From contig JBBTCH010000001.1 of the NCBI GenBank assembly GCA_038043245.1, positions 124,001 to 188,000 of the forward strand: a DNA stretch of 64,000 bases. The letters run 5' to 3'. The notes beneath the pieces are model-generated. The model saw only the letters and a program-made list of their open reading frames with translations, ran no database searches and was not told where the DNA came from. Source of the DNA: JACPFV01 sp038043245 (GTDB lineage Bacteria > Pseudomonadota > Gammaproteobacteria > Nevskiales > Nevskiaceae). The position numbers were made by a program, and so were the translations under genes. Positions 15,290-23,958 of this stretch are shown here, in pieces; the first letter of the stretch is position 1; the number at the start of each line of letters is the position of its first letter.

Positions 15290-16312
15290 GTGAGCATCAA
15301 CGTGTATTACGACAAGGACGCCGATCTTTCCCTCATCAAGTCGAAGAAGGTGGTTATCCTCGGCTACGGCTCGCAGGGCCATGCCCATGCGCAGAACCTG
15401 AAGGATAGCGGCGTCGATGTCACCGTCGCCTTGCGCAAGAGCTCCAAGTCCTGGGCCAAGGCCGAAGGCGCCGGGCTGAAGGTGATGGAGGTGGACGCTG
15501 CAGTGAAAGCTGCTGACGTGGTGATGATCCTCGCGCCCGATCAGGACCAGCGCAAGATCTATGAAGATTCGGTGGCGCCGAACCTGAAAAAAGGCGGTGT
15601 CCTTGCCTTCGCGCATGGCTTTAACATTCACTTCCAACTCATTGAACCTAGAAGTGATTTAGACGTGATCATGGTCGCACCAAAAGGCCCCGGCCATCTG
15701 GTGCGCAGCACCTATACGCAAGGCGGCGGCGTGCCGAGCCTGATCGCGATTCATCAGGATGCTTCGGGCAAGGCCAAGCAGATCGCGCTCTCGTATGCCT
15801 CCGCCAACGGCGGCGGCCGCGCCGGCATCATCGAGACCAACTTCAAGGAAGAAACCGAAACCGACCTGTTCGGCGAGCAGGCCGTGCTCTGCGGCGGTGC
15901 CACCGCGCTGGTGCAGGCCGGGTTCGAGACGCTGACCGAAGCGGGCTATGCGCCGGAGATGGCGTACTTCGAATGTCTGCACGAACTGAAACTGATCGTG
16001 GACCTGATGTACGAGGGCGGCATGGCAACCATGCGTTACTCGATCAGCAACACCGCCGAGTACGGTGACTACACCCGCGGCCCGCGCATCGTCACTGAAG
16101 AAACCAAGAAAGAGATGAAGCGCATCCTCAAGGAGATCCAGACCGGCCAGTTCGCGCGCGAGTTCGTGCTGGAGAATCAGGCCGGCGCGCCGACGCTCAA
16201 GGCCATGCGCCGCATCGGTGCCGAGCATCCGATCGAGAAGGTCGGCAGCAAACTGCGCGCGATGATGCCGTGGATCGCCAAGAACAAGCTGGTGGACAAG
16301 GCGAAGAACTGA
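15290..16312 (+). CDS. ilvC: Ketol-acid reductoisomerase (class I)
   Basis: A 340-residue short-form enzyme. The NADPH-binding Rossmann motif is G-Y-G-S-Q-G-H-A-H-A near residues 25-34, with R-K-S-S-K-S-W after it as the cofactor loop. The metal-binding part includes D-L-F-G-E-Q near 191-196 and the C-terminal E-x3-E region. It converts acetolactate and acetohydroxybutyrate in valine and isoleucine synthesis. The start is GTG 15290 with CGGAG about 8 bases before it. It is probably co-transcribed with ilvH. Confidence 0.96.
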   Translation: MSINVYYDKDADLSLIKSKKVVILGYGSQGHAHAQNLKDSGVDVTVALRKSSKSWAKAEGAGLKVMEVDAAVKAADVVMILAPDQDQRKIYEDSVAPNLKKGGVLAFAHGFNIHFQLIEPRSDLDVIMVAPKGPGHLVRSTYTQGGGVPSLIAIHQDASGKAKQIALSYASANGGGRAGIIETNFKEETETDLFGEQAVLCGGATALVQAGFETLTEAGYAPEMAYFECLHELKLIVDLMYEGGMATMRYSISNTAEYGDYTRGPRIVTEETKKEMKRILKEIQTGQFAREFVLENQAGAPTLKAMRRIGAEHPIEKVGSKLRAMMPWIAKNKLVDKAKN

Positions 16313-16336
16313 TTTCCATCGCCACCCGCTTGGAAC

Positions 16337-17176
16337 GTGTCGTTCATCAAGCGCTGGTTGGCCGAGCCACTCAGTCGTTTTTTATTGATCGCATTGCTGC
16401 TGCTCGCAGCCGATCATTTATTTAACCGCGCGACAGACGGCCGCGCACCGATCGTGGTCAGCGCTAGCCGGAAGCAGGCGCTGACGGAGGCCTTCACCGC
16501 GGAATACGGCCGCGCACCGCGTGCCGACGAACTGCAGACACGGCTCGACCGCTGGATCGACGAACAGGTGCTGTACCGCGAAGCCCTGGCGCTGGGGCTC
16601 GACCGCCACGACAGCATCGTGCAGCGCCAGCTGACCCAGAAGATGCGTTTCCTGCTGGAGGACGTGACGCTGCTGCCCGAGCCTACAACCGCTGAATTGC
16701 AAAGCTGGCTGGACCGCCATCCCGAGCGTTACGGCCACGCAGCGACCTTGAGTTTCGATCAGGTGTTCTTAAGTCGCGGTCGCCACGGCGCGCGTCTGGG
16801 TGCGCAGGCCACGCGCGTGCGCCAGCGATTGCAAAGAGATCCTTCGGCTTATGTGGGATTGGGCGATGCTTTTCCCACCGGCCAGCGGATCAAGAATGCC
16901 GATGCCGCTCAGCTGCGGCGTGATTTCGGTTCGGATTTTGCGGCGGCGGTGGAGACGCTGACGCCGGGGGTATGGTCTGTGCCAATCACCTCGAGCTTTG
17001 GCCTGCATCTGGTGCGGGTGACGGCGCGCGAGGGATTCCGCCCGGCGGCTCTGGAAGAGGTGAACCCGCGCGTACGCACCGATTACCAGATCGCCCAGCG
17101 TGAAGACCATAACCGCCGTGCGATCGCCGAGCTGCGCGCACGCTATCGCGTCCTGGTTGAGGGCGGCACCCGATGA
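16337..17176 (+). CDS. Parvulin-type peptidylprolyl isomerase
   Basis: A 279-residue protein with one N-terminal membrane segment (residues about 13-30) and a periplasmic PpiC/SurA-like rotamase domain from about residue 130. It includes L-S-F-D-Q-V-F-L-S, G-D-A-F-P-T-G and the closing S-S-F-G-L-H-L-V-R-V. It should help fold exported proteins. The start is GTG 16337. Its stop overlaps the ATG of the HupE gene (ATGA), and a DUF3604 gene follows. I have seen this trio together in other proteobacteria, so the isomerase may serve the DUF3604 lipoprotein. That link is inference. Confidence 0.85.
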   Translation: MSFIKRWLAEPLSRFLLIALLLLAADHLFNRATDGRAPIVVSASRKQALTEAFTAEYGRAPRADELQTRLDRWIDEQVLYREALALGLDRHDSIVQRQLTQKMRFLLEDVTLLPEPTTAELQSWLDRHPERYGHAATLSFDQVFLSRGRHGARLGAQATRVRQRLQRDPSAYVGLGDAFPTGQRIKNADAAQLRRDFGSDFAAAVETLTPGVWSVPITSSFGLHLVRVTAREGFRPAALEEVNPRVRTDYQIAQREDHNRRAIAELRARYRVLVEGGTR

Positions 17177-18219
17177 GCCGCGTCCTGCGTTGCCTTGCCG
17201 GCGTCCTTGTGTTTTGCGCCTGCGTCCCGGCACTCGCGCACGAACTGTCATCGGTGGTGTTGCGACTGACCGAAGCCAGTGGTGGGCAGATCGACGTGTT
17301 GCTGAAGACGCCGCTGGCGCGCAGCGGCGAGCCGGTCGCGGTGGTGCCGCAATTCGAGCCCGGCTGCGAGCCGGTGGGCAACGCGCGCGTCGAACGCGAG
17401 GCGGACTTCATCCTGCGGCAGTGGCGCATGCTGTGCGCCAGCGCACTCGAAGGCCAGACGCTGCGCTTGCAAGGATTGGACCCGCGTACCCCCGACGCGG
17501 TGATCACCGCGCATTTCGCCGGGGGTGGATCTGCCACTCTGGTCGCCGACCGTCACGATCCGCGTGTCGTGTTGCAGGCACGGGCCGACGATGCGGGTCC
17601 GCCGCCGGGGCTGATGGCTTATCTGCCGATGGGCATCGAGCACATCCTGCTCGGTGCCGATCACCTGTTGTTCGTCTTTGGCCTGATGTGGGTGGTGTTC
17701 ACCGCCGGCAGCGGCATGCGAGCCTTGGTGCTGGCGCTGACTGCGTTCACCGTGGCGCACAGCCTGACGCTTGCGCTGGCAGTGCTGGGCATCTGGGGAC
17801 TGCCAGCCAGGGTGACCGAGGTGCTGATCGCGCTGAGCATCGTGCTACTGGCCGTCGAATTGGCCACACATGAGTCGCGCCGCGCGCAGGGTCTGCCGCC
17901 GAGCCTGACGCTGAGAAAGCCTTGGGTCGCGGCTTTTGCGTTTGGACTGCTGCACGGTTTTGGTTTTGCCGGCGCGCTGGCGGACATCGGGCTGCCGCCG
18001 GAGGCGCGTGGCTGGGCATTGTTCCTGTTCAACCTCGGCGTCGAAGTCGGTCAACTCGTTTTCGTCGCCGTGTTATTGCTGGTTCGCGCGCAAAGCTTGC
18101 GCCTGCACCCGCGCACAAGCGCCGCGCTAACTACGGCGCTCGGCGGCGTCGCACTGTTCTGGACGCTTGACCGCCTGCTGCTGTGGTCAGCTACGCTGCA
18201 GCTAGGAGGATGGCGATGA
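17173..18219 (+). CDS. HupE/UreJ family membrane protein
   Basis: A 348-residue protein with a signal peptide (cleavage near A-L-A-H at about 22), an extracytoplasmic N-terminal domain, and then about 6-7 membrane segments. The membrane part has the HupE/UreJ histidine motifs: G-I-E-H-I-L-L-G-A-D-H-L-L-F near residue 155, A-H-S-L-T-L near 196, and G-L-L-H-G-F-G-F-A near 258. Short HupE proteins transport nickel or cobalt; this longer type has no proven substrate. ATGA overlaps tie it to the isomerase before it and to the DUF3604 gene after it, so the three form one operon. Confidence 0.85.
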   Translation: MSRVLRCLAGVLVFCACVPALAHELSSVVLRLTEASGGQIDVLLKTPLARSGEPVAVVPQFEPGCEPVGNARVEREADFILRQWRMLCASALEGQTLRLQGLDPRTPDAVITAHFAGGGSATLVADRHDPRVVLQARADDAGPPPGLMAYLPMGIEHILLGADHLLFVFGLMWVVFTAGSGMRALVLALTAFTVAHSLTLALAVLGIWGLPARVTEVLIALSIVLLAVELATHESRRAQGLPPSLTLRKPWVAAFAFGLLHGFGFAGALADIGLPPEARGWALFLFNLGVEVGQLVFVAVLLLVRAQSLRLHPRTSAALTTALGGVALFWTLDRLLLWSATLQLGGWR

Positions 18220-20480
18220 AGAGGGCATTCGCACTGGCGACGCTGGCTTTATGCGCCTGCCATAGCGCACCAAACGAATCCGGGGTCGCAGGTGCGACTC
18301 CGCCGCCGCCAGTCACGGGCACGCCGGTGAGCGGGCGCTGCTCGGATTTCCGTGCCGACCGCAAGAACGCCTATTTTGGCGACCTGCATACGCACACCTC
18401 GTATTCGCTCGATTCGTATTTTTTCAATGCGGTGAACGACCCGCGCGCGGCACACCGCTTTGCCAAGGGCGAGCCTGGCGGCTTGCCGGCGCTGGGCAGT
18501 GACGACCCTTACACCCAGGCGCGTGAAACCCATATCGGCCGACCGCTGGATTTCAATGCGGTTACCGATCACGCCGAGTTCATCGGCGGGTTCATCAACA
18601 CTTGCGGCCAGAACGCGACGCTGCAGCAGCAGTGCGACGAGCGCATCGGCCAGGGCATTCGCGACGACATCGTCAATATCGCCGCCGGCAACACTTCGCT
18701 GCAGCAACAGCTGCTGCAGTCACTGATCGCGCAAAGTCCGACCGGCCTCAGCGCCTGGGCCACCACCAAGCAGATCAACGACGAGGAGAACCAGCCGTGC
18801 ACGTTCACCACGCTGCATGGCTACGAATACACCTCGAACGAGCAGTCGCAGATGTTCCACCGCAACGTGATCTTCAAGGGCGACACCGCGCGCCTGCCGC
18901 CGAATGTTTTTGCCGCCGTGCGCCCCGACACTGCACTGAACCCGCAGAACGGCAATGACGACTGGGATCTGTTCGACTATCTGAACCTCGGCTGTCAGCC
19001 GGCGCTGGGCTGCAATGCGCTCACCATTCCGCACAACGGCAATCTGTCGGACGGCCGCATGTGGCTGCCGATGGAGGCCAGCGGCGTGCCCTTGGGCCGC
19101 AAGCTCGACTCCACCGACGTCTACCTGCCGATGAGCATGGCCGACGCGCAATTGCGCAGTCGTTTCGACCGCGCGGTCGAGATCACCCAGCACAAGGGCC
19201 AGTCGGAATGCGCCGTGGGCCTCGAAGGCGCCTACCTGCAGGGCGAAGAATCCGCCTGTGATTTCGAGATTTTCAAGTCAGTGTGCCGCGGGCAGGCCGA
19301 CGACCCGGCCAGTTGCGCGCAGTTCTGCAAGGGCGATCCGCTCACCGATCCGAACTTCTGCACGCATCGCAGCGTTGGCAGCGATGTGGTCGACACCTGC
19401 GTGAATCCAGGGCCCGACGGGCGCTCACGGCCCTCGCGCAACCCCGAAGCCACCGGCACCGAGAACTGCGTGCACCCGCTGGACTACTACCGCAACGCCA
19501 TGGCCGAAGGCCTTGCGATCAAAAAAAATCTGGGCGTGAATCCGTACAAGGCGAACATCATCGCTTCCAGCGACACGCACAACGGCATCTCCGGCAACGT
19601 GCAGGAAAAAGGCTTTGTCGGTCATGGCGGCGTACTCGATGACGACCCGCGCGAACAATTGGGTTTCTGGGCCTGCGACAGCGGTGACGCCGCTGATCCC
19701 GCCAGTTGCACCAATCGCCGCTTCCTCGACTTCGCACGCACGCTCAACCCCGGCGGCCTTGCGGGTGTGTGGGCACCTGAGAACACCCGTGACGAGATCT
19801 GGAACGCGATCCACCGCGGTGAAAGCTTTGGCACCTCGGGCCCGCGCATCAAGATCCGCTCCATCGGCGGCTGGAGTCTGCCCGCGGACACCTGCGAACT
19901 TTTATCCGCCGGCGTCAATCCGCTGGACGGTGGCGCGCTACAAGGTGCGTACATGGGCGGTGATCTGCCGCTACCCGCCAGCGGCAGCCCCAAGATCGCG
20001 GTGTGGGCGCAGCAAGATCCGGAGAGCCACCCGCTGCAGCGCATGGACATCGTCAAAGGCTGGGTGGATGCACAGGGCCAACCGCGAGTAAAAGTGTTCG
20101 CGCGCGTGGCGGCTACGAGCGCGCCGGTCGCGCGGCCGTCAATGACCGATTGCAGCGTGTCGGTGGGCAACCACCCCGAACAACTGTGCGCGCTGTGGAC
20201 CGATCCCGAGTTCGATCCAACGCAGAACGCCTACTACTACGCGCGCGTGCTCGAAGTGCCCTCGTGCCGCTGGTCGGCATGGCAGTGCAACGTCGAGAAG
20301 AAAGTGGACTGCGCGAAACTCGATCCGGCCAACGGCATCTTCCCGCAGGCCAGCGGCTTTGCCGGTTTCGAAGGCTGCTGCGCCATCGGCGGAGAGCCCG
20401 GCAGTTTTGTTGGCAGGAACACCTTCAGCACCATCGAAGAACGCGCCTGGGCGTCGCCAATCTGGTACGAAGCGCCTTGA
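18216..20480 (+). CDS. DUF3604 domain lipoprotein
   Basis: A 754-residue protein with a lipoprotein signal; the lipobox L-C-A-C puts the lipidated Cys at about residue 13. The body matches DUF3604, with F-G-D-L-H-T-H-T-S-Y-S-L-D-S near residue 45, A-V-T-D-H-A-E-F near 115 and S-S-D-T-H-N-G near 450. These resemble the metal-binding motifs of PHP-type phosphoesterases, so a metal-dependent hydrolase is likely but unproven. It has many cysteines, consistent with a periplasmic or outer-membrane location. ATG 18216 has GGAGG at the right distance and overlaps the HupE stop. Confidence 0.85.
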   Translation: MKRAFALATLALCACHSAPNESGVAGATPPPPVTGTPVSGRCSDFRADRKNAYFGDLHTHTSYSLDSYFFNAVNDPRAAHRFAKGEPGGLPALGSDDPYTQARETHIGRPLDFNAVTDHAEFIGGFINTCGQNATLQQQCDERIGQGIRDDIVNIAAGNTSLQQQLLQSLIAQSPTGLSAWATTKQINDEENQPCTFTTLHGYEYTSNEQSQMFHRNVIFKGDTARLPPNVFAAVRPDTALNPQNGNDDWDLFDYLNLGCQPALGCNALTIPHNGNLSDGRMWLPMEASGVPLGRKLDSTDVYLPMSMADAQLRSRFDRAVEITQHKGQSECAVGLEGAYLQGEESACDFEIFKSVCRGQADDPASCAQFCKGDPLTDPNFCTHRSVGSDVVDTCVNPGPDGRSRPSRNPEATGTENCVHPLDYYRNAMAEGLAIKKNLGVNPYKANIIASSDTHNGISGNVQEKGFVGHGGVLDDDPREQLGFWACDSGDAADPASCTNRRFLDFARTLNPGGLAGVWAPENTRDEIWNAIHRGESFGTSGPRIKIRSIGGWSLPADTCELLSAGVNPLDGGALQGAYMGGDLPLPASGSPKIAVWAQQDPESHPLQRMDIVKGWVDAQGQPRVKVFARVAATSAPVARPSMTDCSVSVGNHPEQLCALWTDPEFDPTQNAYYYARVLEVPSCRWSAWQCNVEKKVDCAKLDPANGIFPQASGFAGFEGCCAIGGEPGSFVGRNTFSTIEERAWASPIWYEAP

Positions 20481-20545
20481 TGGGTGTCGCCCGCCTGGTG
20501 GCATCAGCAGCTGTTTCAGGAGTGAAGACAGGGTGAGGGGTTAAG

Positions 20546-21322
20546 ATGCGCCGCATGGAAGACATGACCATTCCCAAACACCGGCGCGGCATCTACCTTC
20601 TGCCGAATCTGTTCACGACCGGCACTTTGTTCGGCGGGTTTTACGCGATCGTCGCGGCGATTAAGGGCCAGTTCGAGCCCGCCGCCATTGCCGTGTTTAT
20701 CGCCATGATCTGCGACTCGCTCGACGGCCTGGTGGCGCGCAAGACCAATACCGCCAGCGAGTTCGGCAAGGAGTACGACAGCCTCTGCGACATGGTCGCG
20801 TTCGGCGTCGGCACCTCGCTGGTGATGTACATGTTCAGCCTGCGTTTTCTTTCCGAATACCCGTGGCTGGGCGGCAAGCTTGGCTGGGTCGCGGCGTTTG
20901 CCTATACCGCTTGCGCGGCGCTGCGGCTGGCGCGCTTCAACGTCCTGTCTTCGCGCGGCGAGGCCAAAGGTGCTTTTTTTGGCCTGCCGAGTCCGGCCGC
21001 TGCCGCAGTGATGGTCGGTTTCGTATGGATGGCCGACGAGTTCGGGTTCGAGGGCGCGCAACTGGTGGTACCGACGGCGATCATCACGCTGGGGACCGCC
21101 ATCCTGATGGTCAGCAATCTGCGCTTCTTCAGCCTGAAAACCGTCAAGCTCACCGAGCGCGTGCCGTTCCGCTACATCGTCTTCGTCGTCGGCGTGTTGA
21201 CCTTGTTCGCGCTGAAACCCTCGCTGATCTTCTTTCTGGTGTTCTTCACTTACGCACTGACCGGCCCCATCGGTGGTTTGCTGCGCCGGATCCGTCGTCC
21301 GCCCGTTGCGGCGACGCCATGA
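20546..21322 (+). CDS. pssA: CDP-diacylglycerol-serine O-phosphatidyltransferase
   Basis: A 258-residue membrane protein with the full CDP-alcohol phosphotransferase motif D-G-x2-A-R-x8-G-x3-D-x3-D at about residues 54-77 and seven or so further membrane spans. It makes phosphatidylserine, the precursor of phosphatidylethanolamine. GAGGGG lies 6 bases before ATG 20546. In many proteobacteria ilvC, psd, pssA and leuA are neighbours; here psd is missing and the isomerase/HupE/DUF3604 trio occupies the space between ilvC and pssA. Confidence 0.95.
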   Translation: MRRMEDMTIPKHRRGIYLLPNLFTTGTLFGGFYAIVAAIKGQFEPAAIAVFIAMICDSLDGLVARKTNTASEFGKEYDSLCDMVAFGVGTSLVMYMFSLRFLSEYPWLGGKLGWVAAFAYTACAALRLARFNVLSSRGEAKGAFFGLPSPAAAAVMVGFVWMADEFGFEGAQLVVPTAIITLGTAILMVSNLRFFSLKTVKLTERVPFRYIVFVVGVLTLFALKPSLIFFLVFFTYALTGPIGGLLRRIRRPPVAATP

Positions 21323-21340
21323 CCGGCATATAGTCGCCTC

Positions 21341-21409
21341 ATGAGCAACGCACGCGAATTCCGTTTCGCCAAGACCCTTCCGGGTCTTCTTGCGCTGCTC
21401 CTGCCGTAA
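21341..21409 (+). CDS. Leucine-rich leader peptide of leuA
   Basis: A 22-codon frame, ATG 21341 to TAA 21407-21409, too short for usual gene calling. It reads M-S-N-A-R-E-F-R-F-A-K-T and then L-P-G-L-L-A-L-L-L-P, with six leucine codons among the last ten. It lies 112 bases before leuA, the first enzyme of leucine synthesis. Ribosome stalling at these codons when charged tRNA-Leu is scarce would be a classic attenuation signal. Several hairpins overlap and follow the frame. This is strong by context but has no experimental support here. Confidence 0.75.
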   Translation: MSNAREFRFAKTLPGLLALLLP

Positions 21410-21498
21410 GGCAGACCCAAGACCGGCCATGCGGGGCCTAAGCCGCAAACTCCAAATCCATCCAGCACCGCAAGGTGCCGATTCGCGCCCATGGCGCG
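21371..21498 (+). promoter_or_regulatory. Candidate leuA attenuator region
   Basis: AAGACCC/GGGTCTT (21371-21377 and 21382-21388) forms a hairpin inside the leader frame. GGGTCT (21382-21387) can pair instead with AGACCC (21413-21418), an alternative that stalling in the leucine run would influence. Further stems are CTGCC/GGCAG (21401-21414), GCACC/GGTGC (21465-21478) and CGCGCC/GGCGCG (21484-21498). No terminator with a T tract is seen before leuA, so control may act on translation or Rho and not on a classical terminator. Confidence 0.5.
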
Positions 21499-21521
21499 GA
21501 TACACAAACTAGAGAACGGTT

Positions 21522-23222
21522 ATGAGCATGCTGAAGAATCCATCCGAGAAGTATCGGGCCTTCAAGCCCGTCGGCCTGAAAGACCGCACCTGGCCCGACA
21601 AGACCATCACGCGTCCGCCGATCTGGTGCAGCGTGGACCTGCGTGACGGCAATCAGGCCCTGATCGAGCCGATGAACCGTGCGCGCAAGCTGCGCATGTT
21701 CGAGACACTGGTGGCGCGCGGGTTCAAGGAGATCGAAGTCGGATTTCCCTCGGCCTCACAGACGGACTTTGATTTCGTGCGCTGCCTGATCGAAGAAAAG
21801 CGCATCCCCGATGACGTGACCATCCAGGTGCTGACGCAGGCGCGAGAGCCGCTGATCCGTCGCACCTTTGAATCCCTGAACGGCGCGCGGCGCGCGATCC
21901 TGCATTACTACAACGCGGTGGCGCCGGTGATGCGGCGCGTGGTGTTCAACCAGACTCAGGACCAGGTGATTTCCGAACTGGCGGTGAAACACGCGGTGCT
22001 GATCAAGGAACTGGCGGCAAAACAGCCTGACACCGAGTGGGTGTTCCAGTATTCCCCCGAGATGTTCTCGGGGGCCGAACTGGATTTCTCCAAGCGCATC
22101 GTCGATGCGGTCACCGAAGTCTGGCAGCCGACGAAGGCGCAGCCGTGCATCATCAATCTGCCGTCCACGGTCGAGCACAGCACGCCGAACATCTTCGCCG
22201 ACATGATCGAGTGGATGCATCGCAATCTGGCGCGTCGCGAGGCGATCGTGCTGTCGGTGCACCCGCACAACGACCGTGGCACCGGCACCGCCGCCGCCGA
22301 ACTGGCGATGATGGCGGGCGTCGATCGTGTCGAAGGCTGTCTGTTCGGCAACGGCGAGCGCACCGGCAACGTCGACGTGGTCAATCTCGCGCTCAACCTG
22401 TATTCGCAGGGCGTGCATCCCGGGCTGGATTTCTCCAACATCGACGAAGTGCGCAGCGTGGTGGAGTATTGCAACCAGTTGCCGGTACATCCGCGCCACC
22501 CCTATGTCGGCGATCTGGTCTACACCAGCTTCTCCGGTTCGCATCAGGACGCGATCAAGAAGGCATTCAGCGCGCGCAAGGAAACCGACCTCTGGGACAT
22601 GCCCTACCTGCCGCTGGACCCCAAAGACCTCGGCCGCAGTTATGAGGCGGTGATCCGCGTCAATTCGCAGTCGGGAAAGGGCGGCATCAGTTATCTGCTC
22701 GAAGCCGAGTACGGCATCGTCATGCCGCGTCGCCTGCAGATCGAGTTCTCGCAGGTGGTGCAGGAAGTCACCGACGCCAGCGGCAAGGAAGTCACCGCCG
22801 AAGACATCTGGAGCATCTTCCGGCGCGAGTATCTGGACCATGCCGGGCCCTACACCTACATTGCCCACCATCTGGTTGAGGACTCGAAGCAGAACGCCGT
22901 GGACCTGGCGACCGAGATCCAGGCCCACGGACGCATGCAGATCCTGAAAGGCCGCGGCAACGGGCCGATCGACGCCTTCATCCATGGCTTGCAGGAACTC
23001 ACCGGCGAGGCACTGAGCGTCGTCGATTATCACGAGCATGCGCTCAGCGGCGGTGCCGACGCGCAGGCAGCGACCTATATCGAACTGAAGGTCGGCGCGC
23101 GTACGCTGTTCGGCGTCGGTCTGGACGCCAACATCGTCACCGCTTCGTTCAAAGCGATCCTGTCCGCCTTGAACCGGGCCAAGGGCGCGCAGCACAAGAT
23201 GACCGGGCGCACAGCGGCCTAG
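21522..23222 (+). CDS. leuA: 2-isopropylmalate synthase (long, type 2)
   Basis: A 566-residue enzyme of the second LeuA type, longer at the N-terminus than the E. coli enzyme and resembling the mycobacterial form. The catalytic barrel shows S-V-D-L-R-D-G-N-Q-A-L near residue 38 and V-H-P-H-N-D-R-G-T-G near 247, including the two metal histidines, and G-N-G-E-R-T-G-N near 275. The C-terminal LeuA dimer domain that binds leucine is present (residues about 430-560). It condenses acetyl-CoA with 2-ketoisovalerate. It is probably controlled by the leucine-rich leader upstream. Confidence 0.96.
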   Translation: MSMLKNPSEKYRAFKPVGLKDRTWPDKTITRPPIWCSVDLRDGNQALIEPMNRARKLRMFETLVARGFKEIEVGFPSASQTDFDFVRCLIEEKRIPDDVTIQVLTQAREPLIRRTFESLNGARRAILHYYNAVAPVMRRVVFNQTQDQVISELAVKHAVLIKELAAKQPDTEWVFQYSPEMFSGAELDFSKRIVDAVTEVWQPTKAQPCIINLPSTVEHSTPNIFADMIEWMHRNLARREAIVLSVHPHNDRGTGTAAAELAMMAGVDRVEGCLFGNGERTGNVDVVNLALNLYSQGVHPGLDFSNIDEVRSVVEYCNQLPVHPRHPYVGDLVYTSFSGSHQDAIKKAFSARKETDLWDMPYLPLDPKDLGRSYEAVIRVNSQSGKGGISYLLEAEYGIVMPRRLQIEFSQVVQEVTDASGKEVTAEDIWSIFRREYLDHAGPYTYIAHHLVEDSKQNAVDLATEIQAHGRMQILKGRGNGPIDAFIHGLQELTGEALSVVDYHEHALSGGADAQAATYIELKVGARTLFGVGLDANIVTASFKAILSALNRAKGAQHKMTGRTAA

Positions 23223-23235
23223 CTACACTAGCGCC

Positions 23236-23958
23236 ATGAAAATGGCGACGCGTGGAAAATATCTCAAAGCGCTGGGCGTTGAAACGTGGACGCGTCGCAA
23301 CAAACCGGTTGAAGCAATAGCGGCTGCAGTGGTCGAGCCGGCGGGCATGCGTTCTGCGCCTTCCATGGATTTCACCCAACCCGAATGGGGTGCGCTGCGC
23401 GCGGCGGTGAAAGATTGCCGCCAGTGCGGTCTGTGCGAGACGCGTACGCAGACCGTGTTCGGCGTCGGACCAGAGACCGCGCCGCTGATGGTGGTGGGCG
23501 AGGGCCCCGGCGCCGACGAGGATGCGCAGGGCGAACCGTTCGTGGGCCGTGCCGGGAAACTGCTGGATGAGATGCTCAAATCCATTGGTCATACGCGCAA
23601 AACCAACACCTTCATCGCCAACGTCGTCAAGTGTCGTCCGCCCGGCAACCGCGAACCCTCCGAGGAAGAGGCCGAAGCCTGCCAGGACTACCTGATCGCG
23701 CAGATCCGTCTGGTCAAGCCGGCGCTAATCCTCGCGCTCGGCCGCATCGCCGCGCAGCGCCTGCTTTTTACCGAAGAGCCGTTGGCGCGCCTGCGTGGAC
23801 CGCTACATCACTGGGGTCCGGACAAGGTGCCGTTGATGGTCACGTATCACCCCGCGTATCTGTTGCGCAGTCCAGGTGAGAAGGCCAAGTCCTGGGACGA
23901 CCTGAAAAAAGTGCACCGCTTCCTGCAGCTGCCGACGCGGCAGGCCGAGATGCTGTGA
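23236..23958 (+). CDS. Uracil-DNA glycosylase, family 4
   Basis: A 240-residue protein. An N-terminal extension is followed by the iron-sulfur cysteines: C61-x2-C64 or C67 in C-R-Q-C-G-L-C, then V-K-C-R-P-P-G-N-R-E-P and E-A-C-Q-D-Y-L. Active-site motif 1 is V-G-E-G-P-G-A-D-E-D with G-E-P-F-V-G-R-A-G after it, and motif 2 is T-Y-H-P-A-Y-L-L-R. Such enzymes remove uracil from DNA after cytosine deamination. Its stop overlaps the GTG of rimI. Confidence 0.93.
   Translation: MKMATRGKYLKALGVETWTRRNKPVEAIAAAVVEPAGMRSAPSMDFTQPEWGALRAAVKDCRQCGLCETRTQTVFGVGPETAPLMVVGEGPGADEDAQGEPFVGRAGKLLDEMLKSIGHTRKTNTFIANVVKCRPPGNREPSEEEAEACQDYLIAQIRLVKPALILALGRIAAQRLLFTEEPLARLRGPLHHWGPDKVPLMVTYHPAYLLRSPGEKAKSWDDLKKVHRFLQLPTRQAEML

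Noticed and set aside
21756..23195. 479-codon antisense frame inside leuA
   Set aside because: A shadow of leuA; high GC keeps stops rare on the opposite strand.
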